A DNA stretch of 64,000 nt from Rhizobium sp. FY34 (GTDB lineage Bacteria > Pseudomonadota > Alphaproteobacteria > Rhizobiales > Rhizobiaceae). The translations under genes were made by a program, and so were the position numbers. Position 1 is the first letter of the stretch; each line of letters starts with the position of its first letter. Location of the stretch: contig NZ_STFZ01000034.1 in the NCBI RefSeq assembly GCF_005222845.1, forward strand, positions 365,010 through 429,009, read 5' to 3'. The notes below the pieces were generated by a model. It was not told the DNA's origin, made no database searches, and worked only from the letters and a program-made list of their open reading frames with translations. Below are positions 31,671 through 39,998 of the stretch, piece by piece.

Positions 31671-33059
31671 TTATCCTTTCTGTCTCGCATTGCCGCCACC
31701 GGCCATGCCGGCGCGCAGAGCCGAGGCCAGATCGCCATAGGCATCGGCGGAGGGGTTGTCGCTCGGCGTCTGCTTCAAAGTTTCGTAGATGATCGGCACC
31801 TGCTTGATGGCCATGTCGAGGTCAGGATCACTACCGGCACGGTAGCCACCGATCAGTCGAAGATCTCGCGTCTCCTCGAAGCGGTGGATCAGCGACTTCA
31901 AACGCGAGACCAGTTTTTCCTGGTCACCCGTCCAAGCCTTTCGAGCCAGACGCGAGATCGATGACAGCGGATTGATGGGCGGATACCGCCCTTCTTCCGC
32001 AAGGCTGCGTTCCAGCACGATATGCCCATCGAGAATGCCGCGGGCGCTATCGGCGATCGGGTCATTGTGGTTGTCGCCATCGACGAGGATCGAGATGATC
32101 GCAGTGATCGTTCCGGTGCCTTCGGGGCCGGGACCAGAGCGCTCGAGAAGACGCGGCAGCTCGGTGAAGACAGAGGCCGGATAACCACGGGCGATCGGCG
32201 GTTCGCCGGCCGCCACGGCCACCTCGCGGATGGCATGGGCAAAGCGCGTGACGCTGTCGGCGATGAACAAAACGTTTTCGCCCTTGTCGCGGAAATGTTC
32301 GGCAATCGTGATGCCAACGAGCGGCGCCATCTTGCGCAGCATGGGGCTTTCGTCGCTTGTCGCAACCACGGCGATCGATTTGGCCATGTTGTCGCCGAGC
32401 GTATCCTCGATGAATTCGCGCACTTCACGGCCACGTTCGCCGACCAGCGCGATGACGACCTTGTCGAAGGCATCGGCGCGCGCCATCATCGACAACAGCG
32501 TCGACTTGCCGACGCCGGAGCCGGCAAAAATGCCGAGGCGCTGGCCAAGGCAGAGCGGCGAGAAGATATCGATGGCACGCACACCGGTTCGGAAGCCGGT
32601 TTCGACGCGCTGGCGCGTCATGGATGGCGGCGCGGTGCTGGAAATCGGCCGTTTCAGCGGACCATTGAGAAGCGGTCCCTTATTGTCGATCGGATCGCAG
32701 AGCGCATTGATCGTGCGGCCGCACCAGCTGTCGTCGGGCGCAACGCGAAAGGCCCCCTTGCGGATGACGACATCGCCGATGCCGATCGGCTCGCCGGGCT
32801 CGATCGGGCAAACATAGATGATATCCGGCTCGACACGTACGACTTCGCCAAGATGAATGCCCGTCCGGCTGCGGTGGGCGACGAATTCTCCCAGCCGCAC
32901 ATGCCGCGAAAGGCCGGCCACCGTATAATGACCTGCCGCGATGGTGCGCACATGGCCGCCCGGCGCGATTGCGACCTCGGGATCGGCAAAGCGGTGCACG
33001 AGCTTGGCCAGATGCTCCAGCTTGCCCGCACCCGATGCGCCCGCCACCTTGGTATCCAT
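31671..33059 (-). CDS. fliI: Flagellum-specific export ATPase FliI
   Basis: FliI is the F1-like ATPase of the flagellar type III export system. The 462-residue protein has the Walker A motif GIFAGSGVGKSTLLSMMARA (GSGVGKST at about 180-187), the family block ALVGERGREVREFIEDTLGD, Walker B in GENVLFIADSVTRFAHAIRE, and GYPASVFTELPRLLERSGPG. It is followed by the unknown gene at 31,095 and preceded by flgF. Its FliH partner is not adjacent; the gene at 12,631 is the candidate. Secure. Confidence 0.97.
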   Translation of the reverse strand: MDTKVAGASGAGKLEHLAKLVHRFADPEVAIAPGGHVRTIAAGHYTVAGLSRHVRLGEFVAHRSRTGIHLGEVVRVEPDIIYVCPIEPGEPIGIGDVVIRKGAFRVAPDDSWCGRTINALCDPIDNKGPLLNGPLKRPISSTAPPSMTRQRVETGFRTGVRAIDIFSPLCLGQRLGIFAGSGVGKSTLLSMMARADAFDKVVIALVGERGREVREFIEDTLGDNMAKSIAVVATSDESPMLRKMAPLVGITIAEHFRDKGENVLFIADSVTRFAHAIREVAVAAGEPPIARGYPASVFTELPRLLERSGPGPEGTGTITAIISILVDGDNHNDPIADSARGILDGHIVLERSLAEEGRYPPINPLSSISRLARKAWTGDQEKLVSRLKSLIHRFEETRDLRLIGGYRAGSDPDLDMAIKQVPIIYETLKQTPSDNPSADAYGDLASALRAGMAGGGNARQKG

Positions 33060-33076
33060 GGTTTATCCTTTGCCGC

Positions 33077-33811
33077 TCAGCGGGTGCCGCCGAGCGTCTT
33101 GATGGCTTCGGAGAACGAGCTTTCCGTATCGCGCATCATGGCGGAAATGGCTTCAAACGCGCGGTTGACCTGGATCAGCTGGGTCATTTCGCCAATCCCA
33201 TTGACGTTGGATTCCTCGACATAGCCCTGGGCAACGCTGACATCGAAACTATCGACAACCGGCTGCGCCGCTTCGACGGGAATGACCCCGCCATTGTCAA
33301 ATCGCTGGTAGCCCTTGGAGATATCGGCCGTGTACAGGCCGAGTGTCGCGATGACATTGCCGTCCTGGGTAATGCGACCGTCGGAGCCGATCGTGGGTGT
33401 GCCCCCTGCCCGGTTCAGCTGGATCGGTGCACCACCGGCATCCAGCACCGGATGTCCCATGGTGGAGATCAGCTCGCCGGTCTCGCGCATGCTGAAGCGA
33501 CCATCGCGCGTCAGCACTTCGCCGGCAGGCGTATCAATGGCAAACCAGGCATCGCCCTTGATCGCCACATCCAGCGGATTGCCGGTCTGGCTGAGGCCAC
33601 CGGAGCGCGTCGACAGATAGTCATTGCCCTGGCTGACGAAGGCGATATTGGCGTTCAGGTCGTTGCGTGTCTTGCTCAGAACTTCATCGAACTTGACCTC
33701 GGTGGCGCGAAAGCCGACCGTCGTCATGTTGGCCATGTTGTCGGCAATGGTGTTCAGCCGGCGCTCAAGCGCGATCTGCGATGAGATACCGACATACAAT
33801 CCAGACTGCAT
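33077..33811 (-). CDS. flgF: Rod protein FlgF
   Basis: FlgF is a proximal rod subunit. From the ATG at 33811 (GGAGG about 8 nt upstream) it has 244 residues: MQSGLYVGISSQIALERRLN, then TIADNMANMTTVGFRATEVK, the mid motif DVAIKGDAWFAIDTPAGEVL, and the C-terminus YVEESNVNGIGEMTQLIQVN followed by RAFEAISAMM. A longer in-frame start at 34024 would add 71 residues that match nothing and cross the promoter element at 33912-33934, so it is rejected. It heads the flgF-fliI run, divergent from motA. Confidence 0.95.
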   Translation of the reverse strand: MQSGLYVGISSQIALERRLNTIADNMANMTTVGFRATEVKFDEVLSKTRNDLNANIAFVSQGNDYLSTRSGGLSQTGNPLDVAIKGDAWFAIDTPAGEVLTRDGRFSMRETGELISTMGHPVLDAGGAPIQLNRAGGTPTIGSDGRITQDGNVIATLGLYTADISKGYQRFDNGGVIPVEAAQPVVDSFDVSVAQGYVEESNVNGIGEMTQLIQVNRAFEAISAMMRDTESSFSEAIKTLGGTR

Positions 33812-33911
33812 GGCATCGGCCTCCGTGTGTGACCCAAAAGAAAGGCGGTCGCCGAACAAGCGGCGCGCCGTGACGCGAATGCGGAAGACAAGGCTTCCTC
33901 TGGGGCTGATA

Positions 33912-33934
33912 CTTAAGCAGATAGACTTGCGCGA
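33912..33934 (-). promoter_or_regulatory. Flagellar promoter-like element upstream of flgF
   Basis: Sense strand (minus): TCGCGCAAG, 8 nt, CTTAAG, about 100 nt before the flgF ATG. The 9-mer is identical to that of flhA. It lies 47 nt from the opposite-facing copy that serves motA. Confidence 0.6.
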
Positions 33935-33980
33935 AACTGATCCGCACTGGCACGCCAGTTTAACCTCCGCTAACCCAGCC

Positions 33981-34003
33981 TCACGCAAGCCAGCGACGGT
34001 ATT
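33981..34003 (+). promoter_or_regulatory. Flagellar promoter-like element upstream of motA
   Basis: Plus strand: TCACGCAAG, 8 nt, GGTATT, ending 35 nt before the motA ATG. It is the only strong copy on the plus strand and faces the only plus-strand flagellar operon, which supports an orientation-dependent promoter function. Confidence 0.6.
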
Positions 34004-34038
34004 GCGGTGACCTGCTACAACCACGGTACAGGCGCGCC

Positions 34039-34917
34039 ATGACCATTATTATCGGATTCGTTATCACACTCGGCTGCGTTCTCGGCGGCTACATGGCCAT
34101 GGGCGGCCATCTGGACGTCCTTTTTCAGCCGTTCGAGCTCGTGATCATCGGTGGCGCCGGTATCGGTGGCTTCATCATGGCCAACCCGATGAAGACGGTG
34201 AAGGACGCCGGCAAGGCGCTGGGCGAGGCATTCAAATATGCCGTCCCCAAAGAGCGCAACTATCTCGACGTTCTGGGTGTGCTTTATTCCCTCATGCGCG
34301 ACCTTCGCACCAAGTCGCGCAACGAGATCGAGGCGCATATCGATAATCCGGAAGAATCAACGATCTTCCAGTCGGCACCGACGGTGCTGAAGAACAAGGA
34401 ACTGACATCGTTCATCTGTGACTATGTCCGCCTGATCATCATCGGCAATGCGCGCAGCCATGAGATCGAGGCGCTGATGGACGAGGAAATCGACACCATC
34501 CTGCATGACAAGATGAAATCCTATGACGCTATGGTCATCATGGGCGATTCCTTCCCGGCCATCGGTATCGTTGCCGCCGTTCTCGGCGTCATCAAGGCCA
34601 TGGGCAAGATCAACGAAAGCCCGGAAGTGCTGGGCGGCCTCATCGGCGCCGCTCTCGTTGGCACCATGCTCGGCATCTTCCTGTCCTACTGCCTTGTCAG
34701 CCCACTCTGCTCGCAGATCAAGATCGTGCGCAGCAAGCAGCATCGCCTCTACATCGTCGTGAAGCAGACCCTGATCGCCTACATGAACGGCTCGGTGCCG
34801 CAGGTGGCGCTTGAATACGGCCGCAAGACGATCTCCAGCTATGAACGGCCGTCGATCGACTCGGTTGAGCAGGAAATGATGAATCCGGGCGGCGGCGGCG
34901 ACAGCAAGGCGGCATGA
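34039..34917 (+). CDS. motA: Flagellar stator protein MotA
   Basis: MotA forms the proton channel of the stator with MotB. The 292-residue protein has four membrane helices: ITIIIGFVITLGCVLGGYMAM-like at the N-terminus, VIIGGAGIGGFIMANPMKTV next, then the pair FPAIGIVAAVLGVIKAMGKI and GGLIGAALVGTMLGIFLSYC. A large cytoplasmic loop with charged residues (LMRDLRTKSRNEIEAHIDNP) lies between pairs. It heads motA-fliM-fliN-fliG-flhB and overlaps fliM by an ATGA. MotB is encoded 21 kb away. Confidence 0.96.
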   Translation: MTIIIGFVITLGCVLGGYMAMGGHLDVLFQPFELVIIGGAGIGGFIMANPMKTVKDAGKALGEAFKYAVPKERNYLDVLGVLYSLMRDLRTKSRNEIEAHIDNPEESTIFQSAPTVLKNKELTSFICDYVRLIIIGNARSHEIEALMDEEIDTILHDKMKSYDAMVIMGDSFPAIGIVAAVLGVIKAMGKINESPEVLGGLIGAALVGTMLGIFLSYCLVSPLCSQIKIVRSKQHRLYIVVKQTLIAYMNGSVPQVALEYGRKTISSYERPSIDSVEQEMMNPGGGGDSKAA

Positions 34918-35882
34918 GTGAGATGAGCACGGATATGAGCCAAGAACTGGAAAGCAATCCCCCACCCATGGACCTCGCCTTGCTGGCCAAGCTGACCGGC
35001 GGCCTGGGCGATCAAAAAACCGTCGAGAAGATCTGCAGCGATTTCGGCGTGCTCTATACGGAATTCCTGCCGGATGTTTTCCAGAGCGAAACCGGCATCG
35101 ATATCACCGTGTCCTATCTCGGCTGCCAGTCGGGCCTGATGCAGGACCTGATCGCGTCGCTCGGCGATACCGTGAGCCTGGTCGACGGCTCGCTGCGCAA
35201 CTGGTGCCCGAATTTCGTGCTCGCCTGCGGCAGCAGTTTCATCATCGGCCTGATGGAGCGCATGCTGGGTGCAGACCCGACAATGGTGGGCCAGCCAGCG
35301 GAACGTCCGCTATCGGATATCGAACTCGATCTGGCCAACATGGTCTTCGAGCGCATTGCCAACGTGCTGCGTTCGGGTGTCAATACAGCCGGCGGCTTTG
35401 AGGCCTTGCTGGAGCGTCCGCACAATGCCGTCAACCGGCCGCAGCCGGATCCGGAAGCCCCGCGTGAGTTTGGCGCCACGATCCGCATGGCCATCGAAAT
35501 CGGCAAGGTCACCTCGCAGATCGCACTGGTCATTCCGCAGAAGGCACTTTTGAAAACGAAGGTCGTGATTCTGCGGTCCAAGGGCCAGTTGCCGAAGCAC
35601 AAGCAGCAATGGGCCGACAATATTGCCGAGCAGGTTCGCCGGTCGCGCATCACGCTGGAAGCACGCATCCGCATGCAGAGCCTGACGCTGAAGACAATCT
35701 CCAAGCTGGCGGCCGGCGATGTCATCCCGTTCGAGGACAAGGAGGATGTCCACGTCAAGGTGAGTGCCAATGGCAAGGACATGTACACCTGCGAATTCGG
35801 TCGTTCCGGCGAGAATTACACGGTGAGGGTCAAGGACAATATCAGCACGGAAGACGAGCTGCTCCGCCACCTGATGGGCTAG
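34914..35882 (+). CDS. fliM: Flagellar motor switch protein FliM
   Basis: FliM is the C-ring switch protein that binds phospho-CheY. The 322-residue product shows a CheC-like middle domain (CGSSFIIGLMERMLGADPTM; LSDIELDLANMVFERIANVL) and a C-terminal SpoA-type domain (LTLKTISKLAAGDVIPFEDK, then HVKVSANGKDMYTCEFG). The usual N-terminal CheY-binding peptide (EIDALLN in enterics) is not recognisable; the equivalent region reads PPPMDLALLAKLTGGLGDQ. It begins inside the motA stop (ATGA) and is followed by fliN after 72 nt. Confidence 0.9.
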   Translation: MSEMSTDMSQELESNPPPMDLALLAKLTGGLGDQKTVEKICSDFGVLYTEFLPDVFQSETGIDITVSYLGCQSGLMQDLIASLGDTVSLVDGSLRNWCPNFVLACGSSFIIGLMERMLGADPTMVGQPAERPLSDIELDLANMVFERIANVLRSGVNTAGGFEALLERPHNAVNRPQPDPEAPREFGATIRMAIEIGKVTSQIALVIPQKALLKTKVVILRSKGQLPKHKQQWADNIAEQVRRSRITLEARIRMQSLTLKTISKLAAGDVIPFEDKEDVHVKVSANGKDMYTCEFGRSGENYTVRVKDNISTEDELLRHLMG

Positions 35883-35923
35883 GAAGCTCCCCGGCACGTC
35901 CCGCACCGCAGCAGTGGGCAGGC

Positions 35924-35946
35924 TGACGCAAGTTTCAACAGGAATA
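35924..35946 (+). promoter_or_regulatory. Weak flagellar promoter-like element before fliN
   Basis: TGACGCAAG, the same 9-mer as before flgB, occurs in the 72-nt fliM-fliN gap. It is followed after 8 nt by GGAATA, which lacks the central TA at the usual place. It could be a secondary internal start or chance. Confidence 0.25.
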
Positions 35947-35954
35947 ATGTATCC

Positions 35955-36521
35955 ATGGCTACGAAAAAGACCCCAGTTAACGAAGACGACATTTTCCCAG
36001 CGGTCGGCAACGAAGTCGAGCTGGACCAGGCGATCGATGATCTGCGCGGCGTGCTGAAGGCCGATAGTGATGGCGGCGTGCCGGGCTTTGGCGACGAATT
36101 CGGCGAACCGGCCGCAGACAACGCCTTTGGTGGCGACGATGCCTTCGGCGGCGGCATGGATGCCGGCGGCGGTTTTGGCGGTTCGGATTTTGGGGGCTCG
36201 GACTTTGGGGGCTCGGATTTCGGTGGCGGCGCAAGTTCCAGCATGTCGGAGCCGGGCAGCGCACTGACATCCAATCTCGACCTGATCATGGATATTCCGA
36301 TCACGGTCGAAATCGTACTCGGCACCAGCCGCATGCAGGTCTCGGGCCTGATGGGTCTGGAAGAAGGCGCCATTATAGCGCTGGACAAGAAAATCGGCGA
36401 ACCCGTCGAGATCATGGTGAACGGTCGTCGCATTGCGAAGGGCGAAATCACTGTCCTCGAAAATGACGACACCCGTTTCGGCGTGAAACTGACGGAAGTT
36501 CTGACCACTCAGAAAGTCTGA
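35955..36521 (+). CDS. fliN: Flagellar motor switch protein FliN
   Basis: FliN forms the lower C-ring. The 188-residue product is longer than enteric FliN (137). Its C-terminal ~85 residues are the SpoA domain (LDLIMDIPITVEIVLGTSRM, then GEPVEIMVNGRRIAKGEITV and the final RFGVKLTEVLTT). The N-terminal half is Asp/Gly/Phe-rich, with a GSDF/GGSDFGG tandem repeat at about residues 75-95 encoded by a 15-bp DNA repeat (36178-36226). It lies between fliM and fliG. The C-terminal assignment is secure; the N-terminal extension has no known role. Confidence 0.93.
   Translation: MATKKTPVNEDDIFPAVGNEVELDQAIDDLRGVLKADSDGGVPGFGDEFGEPAADNAFGGDDAFGGGMDAGGGFGGSDFGGSDFGGSDFGGGASSSMSEPGSALTSNLDLIMDIPITVEIVLGTSRMQVSGLMGLEEGAIIALDKKIGEPVEIMVNGRRIAKGEITVLENDDTRFGVKLTEVLTTQKV
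36178..36226 (+). repeat. 15-bp tandem repeat inside fliN
   Basis: Three consecutive units of about 15 bp encode GGSDF-GGSDF-GGSDF (pattern GGGGGCTCGGACTTT with small changes). Slippage would add or remove five residues at a time without a frameshift. Confidence 0.8.
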
Positions 36522-36550
36522 TCCTATGAAGGGACAGTGAGGGCAAGACC

Positions 36551-37600
36551 ATGATGGACTTTGACGATTTCGGAGGTGCGGTCTCCACGAAACCGTTATC
36601 CCAAGCTGAAAAAGCTGCGGCCGTTCTCCTTGCCATGGGCAAGGGGATCGCTGGTAAACTGTTGAAATATTTCACCCAGAGCGAGCTGCAGACAATCATT
36701 GCTGCCGCACAGACGCTGCGCGAAATTCCGCCGGACGAACTGCTCGTGCTCGTCAACGAGTTCGAGGACCTCTTCACCGAGGGCGCCGGCCTCATGGATA
36801 ATGCACGCGCCATCGAGAGCATTCTCGAAGAAGGCCTCACACCGGAAGAAGTGGATGGGCTCTTGGGCCGCCGCACGGCATTCCAGGCCTACGAGACTTC
36901 GATCTGGGATCGCCTCCAGGATGCCGATCCGGTCTTTGTCGGCAAGTTCCTGCTGCGCGAACACCCGCAGACGATCGCCTATATCCTGTCGATGCTGCCC
37001 TCCTCTTTCGGCGCCAAGCTCTTGCTTCAGGTTCCCGACCAGCAGCGCGCCGACATCATGAACCGTACGGTCAACATGAAGGACGTCAGCCCGAAGGCGG
37101 CGCAGATCATCGAAAACCGTGTGATCGAGCTGATCGAGATGATCGAAGCCGAGCGCAACTCGAATGGTTCGAACAAGGTCGCCGAGCTGATGAACGAGCT
37201 CGAAAAGCCCCAGGTCGACAACCTGCTCAGTTCGCTGGAGACAATCAGCAAAGAATCGGTCAACAAGGTACGTCCGAAGATCTTCCTGTTCGAAGACCTC
37301 CTGGCCATGCCGCAGCGCAGCCGTGTCATGCTGCTCAACGACATTGCCGCGGACATTCTCACCATGGCGCTTCGCGGCGCCGCTGGCGAGATCAAGGAAA
37401 GTGTACTGTCGGCAATGAGCCCTCGCCAGCGCCGCATGATCGAATCGGATCTGGGTGCGACCAACGCGGCGATCAACCCGCGCGAAGTGGCCATTGCCCG
37501 CCGCGCGGTCGCGCAGGAAGCAATCCGTCTGGCCAATGCAGGCCAGATCCAGCTGAAGGAAGCTGCCGCCGAAGGCGAGCAGGCTCCCGCAGCAGCCTAG
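36551..37600 (+). CDS. fliG: Flagellar motor switch protein FliG
   Basis: FliG couples the C-ring to the MS-ring and to the stator. The 349-residue product has the N-terminal FliF-binding domain (SQAEKAAAVLLAMGKGIAGK), the middle domain (HPQTIAYILSMLPSSFGAKL) and the C-terminal torque domain (IFLFEDLLAMPQRSRVMLLN, then EIKESVLSAMSPRQRRMIES) with its charged residues. The first two codons are both ATG (36551 or 36554). It follows fliN by 29 nt and precedes flhB by about 100 nt of hairpin-rich DNA. Secure. Confidence 0.96.
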   Translation: MMDFDDFGGAVSTKPLSQAEKAAAVLLAMGKGIAGKLLKYFTQSELQTIIAAAQTLREIPPDELLVLVNEFEDLFTEGAGLMDNARAIESILEEGLTPEEVDGLLGRRTAFQAYETSIWDRLQDADPVFVGKFLLREHPQTIAYILSMLPSSFGAKLLLQVPDQQRADIMNRTVNMKDVSPKAAQIIENRVIELIEMIEAERNSNGSNKVAELMNELEKPQVDNLLSSLETISKESVNKVRPKIFLFEDLLAMPQRSRVMLLNDIAADILTMALRGAAGEIKESVLSAMSPRQRRMIESDLGATNAAINPREVAIARRAVAQEAIRLANAGQIQLKEAAAEGEQAPAAA

Positions 37601-37608
37601 CAACTGGC

Positions 37609-37650
37609 GGGGGGCGAGCCCACCGCCCCCCGGAGGCCATGACCGCCTCC
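37609..37650 (+). terminator. Tandem hairpins between fliG and flhB
   Basis: GGGGGGC (37609-37615) pairs with GCCCCCC (37625-37631), and immediately after GGAGGC (37632-37637) pairs with GCCTCC (37645-37650), followed by TTCACTGTTT. This looks like an attenuator or partial terminator that would lower flhB relative to the C-ring genes. Confidence 0.45.
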
Positions 37651-37699
37651 TTCACTGTTTGCGGACGGCCGGTGGCCGCTGCCGCGCAAGGATGAAGCC

Positions 37700-38779
37700 T
37701 TGTCGGACGAAGATAAAGACAGCAAAACAGAGAACCCAACAGGCAAAAAACTGTCTGATGCGGCGGATAAGGGTAACGTACCCTATTCGAAAGAAATCAC
37801 GCTCTTTGCCTCGTCGCTTGCCTTCTACTTCTTTCTGCTCTTCTTCCTTCCCGGCCGCATGGCTCAGCTCGGCGAGAGCTTGAAGGACCTTATCGAAAAA
37901 CCCGAACAATGGCAGCTTGAGAACGCCTCCGACGTCGTGTCGATTGCGACGCGTCTCGGCTGGGATACGGCCGGCTTCCTGGCACCCGCCATGCTGCTCT
38001 TCTGCATATTCGGCCTGGTGTCGTCGCTCGTCCAGAACATGCCCTCGGCTGTCCTGGAGCGGGTACGTCCGCAAATGTCGCGCGTCTCGATCAGCAAGGG
38101 TTTCTCGCGCATTTTCAGCGGTCCCGGCCTCGTCGAATTCGGCAAGTCGATGTTCAAGCTTTTGCTGGTCGGCCTGACCATGTTCTTCGTCATGCGCGGC
38201 GACTTCCTGCACACGATCGATGCCATGTTCTCCGATCCGCTTGCGATCCCCTCGATGATGTTTGATTCGACGAAAAAGATGATGGTGGTCATTCTTCTTG
38301 CCACCGCAACGCTTGCCGTCGTCGACCTCTTCTGGACCCGTCATCACTGGTATAGCGAGCTGAAGATGAGCCGCCAGGAAGTGAAGGACGAAAGCAAGCA
38401 GTCGCAGGGCGACCCGATGGTCAAGGCCCGGCAGCGCTCGGTGATGCGCAATCGTGCCCGTCAGCGCATGATCAACAGCGTGCCGCGTGCCACGCTGGTC
38501 ATCGCCAATCCGACCCATTATGCCGTCGCGCTGCGCTATGTGCGTGAGGAAAGCGATGCGCCAATCGTGGTGGCCAAGGGTACAGATCTGATTGCATTGA
38601 AGATTCGCGAAATCGCAGAAGCTAACAACATACCGGTTTTTGATGATCCGCCCCTTGCGCGCTCCATGTTTGCGCAAGTCTCGGTGGATAGTGTGATCCC
38701 GTCAGCCTTTTACAAGGCAGTGGCAGAGCTGATCCATAGGGTCTACGCTTCCAAGGCGCCCAGAAAACGGACACGATAA
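37700..38779 (+). CDS. flhB: Flagellar export switch protein FlhB
   Basis: FlhB controls export specificity through autocleavage at NPTH. The 359-residue protein has the N-terminal SDAADKGNVPYSKEITLFAS block, four membrane helices (LAFYFFLLFFLPGRMAQLGE; AGFLAPAMLLFCIFGLVSSL and two more), and the cleavage motif in VPRATLVIANPTHYAVALRY. The start is a TTG at 37700 with AAGGA seven bases upstream; no ATG precedes the conserved N-terminus in frame. It is followed 5 nt later by the unknown gene at 38,785. Confidence 0.94.
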   Translation: MSDEDKDSKTENPTGKKLSDAADKGNVPYSKEITLFASSLAFYFFLLFFLPGRMAQLGESLKDLIEKPEQWQLENASDVVSIATRLGWDTAGFLAPAMLLFCIFGLVSSLVQNMPSAVLERVRPQMSRVSISKGFSRIFSGPGLVEFGKSMFKLLLVGLTMFFVMRGDFLHTIDAMFSDPLAIPSMMFDSTKKMMVVILLATATLAVVDLFWTRHHWYSELKMSRQEVKDESKQSQGDPMVKARQRSVMRNRARQRMINSVPRATLVIANPTHYAVALRYVREESDAPIVVAKGTDLIALKIREIAEANNIPVFDDPPLARSMFAQVSVDSVIPSAFYKAVAELIHRVYASKAPRKRTR

Positions 38780-38784
38780 AACAT

Positions 38785-39222
38785 ATGAAAAAATGCAATT
38801 ATTCGTTGGAGCGGGAAAAGATATTGGCGCAGGCGATCAATCCCGTTGCGACGGAATTGCGCCTTCTGGACGCTGGTGACCTGATATCACTGCTACGCAT
38901 GGAATATTTCGGCAGCATCGCAGACCTCGTGTCCTCGGCTGCTGAACTGTATTTCCACCCCGGCACGGTCAATTTCGGCTCCGGTGGAGAATACCGCCTC
39001 GAATGGGACGGCCAGCCCGAAGTGGTGCTGGACCTGGAAATCAAGCCGCGTGGCGTGTCGATCTATGCCCGCCTGACCCTTGCGGACAAGGTTGCTGGCG
39101 TGGAAATCGACCATATTTCCTTCCAGCAGCCCTCGGATGATCCCGAGGAAAACACCCGCTTCCTGTCACGCAGCCTGCACGAAGCGCGCTTCATCAAGCA
39201 ACCTGCATCGCTTGCCGGGTAA
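38785..39222 (+). CDS. Unknown protein encoded after flhB
   Basis: The 145-residue soluble protein has no motif I can name: MKKCNYSLEREKILAQAINP, then MEYFGSIADLVSSAAELYFH and a beta-rich centre (EYRLEWDGQPEVVLDLEIKP, RGVSIYARLTLADKVAGVEI) ending in a disordered tail. It starts 5 nt after flhB and ends the motA-flhB operon, converging with visR 23 nt away. Position and spacing imply co-transcription and a motility role, but no function should be assigned from sequence alone. Confidence 0.75.
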   Translation: MKKCNYSLEREKILAQAINPVATELRLLDAGDLISLLRMEYFGSIADLVSSAAELYFHPGTVNFGSGGEYRLEWDGQPEVVLDLEIKPRGVSIYARLTLADKVAGVEIDHISFQQPSDDPEENTRFLSRSLHEARFIKQPASLAG

Positions 39223-39245
39223 AGACACCCCAGAAATACCAGGCC

Positions 39246-39950
39246 TCAATGAATATAGCCAAGGCGGATCGCCTTGGCGATCGCCTGGATGCGATTGACC
39301 GCGTCCAGCTTGATCGTGGCCGAGCCGAGATAGGCGTTGACCGTATGCACCGACAGGCCAAGCCGCTCGGCGATTTCTTCGCTGATCTGCCCGTCGCCGG
39401 CCAATTGCAAGCAGGCGACTTCGCGCTCGCTCAGCGATTCGGAGGGCACGGATCGACGCTCATCGAGTGCCAGAAGATCCATCATCACATGGCAGCTACG
39501 CACATGCTGGTCGATGACCACATCGCTCGACAGGCTGTCAGGCACGCCGGAAAACGACACATAGCCATTGCCGACGGAGCCCAGGCGTACCGGAAAGGCA
39601 ATGCCGGAGAACGGCAGATTCTTTGTCTCAAGCTGGCGAATAAGCGGCTGCGGATCAAGGTCACCGTCCCGCCCCTCGCCCTCCTCGCTACTCCAGGCCA
39701 TCGGCAGCAGGGAAAAATCGATGTGATGGATGAAGGCTTCGCCATAGGCCTCGATCAGCGCCGCGCTGTTTTCGACAGCCGAAGCACCCCAGTTGTCCAA
39801 CTCGCAGACCATCTTGCGCTTGTTGGGCATCCCGGCGCCGGAGATGCGAAACACGGCAAAGTTTCGCGCATTCAGCGCTTTCTGCATGCTGACGAGTTTT
39901 GGAAACACATCCGATCGGCTTGATGATCTGTGGCCAGGTCCGTAGTGCAT
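39246..39950 (-). CDS. visR: LuxR-type motility regulator VisR
   Basis: VisR acts with VisN as the top activator of rhizobial motility genes. The 234-residue protein has an N-terminal sensor-like domain and a C-terminal LuxR/NarL helix-turn-helix (LSEREVACLQLAGDGQISEE, then IAERLGLSVHTVNAYLGSAT). It lies just downstream of visN with 48 nt between them, on the strand opposite to flhB. The ligand is unknown. The assignment rests on the HTH type plus the visN-visR-flhB-fliF neighbourhood, which is characteristic. Confidence 0.88.
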   Translation of the reverse strand: MHYGPGHRSSSRSDVFPKLVSMQKALNARNFAVFRISGAGMPNKRKMVCELDNWGASAVENSAALIEAYGEAFIHHIDFSLLPMAWSSEEGEGRDGDLDPQPLIRQLETKNLPFSGIAFPVRLGSVGNGYVSFSGVPDSLSSDVVIDQHVRSCHVMMDLLALDERRSVPSESLSEREVACLQLAGDGQISEEIAERLGLSVHTVNAYLGSATIKLDAVNRIQAIAKAIRLGYIH

Positions 39951-39998
39951 CCGTGTTCCGCTCTGCTCCTGATGAACGTCCGAAAGGACGCAAGCGCC

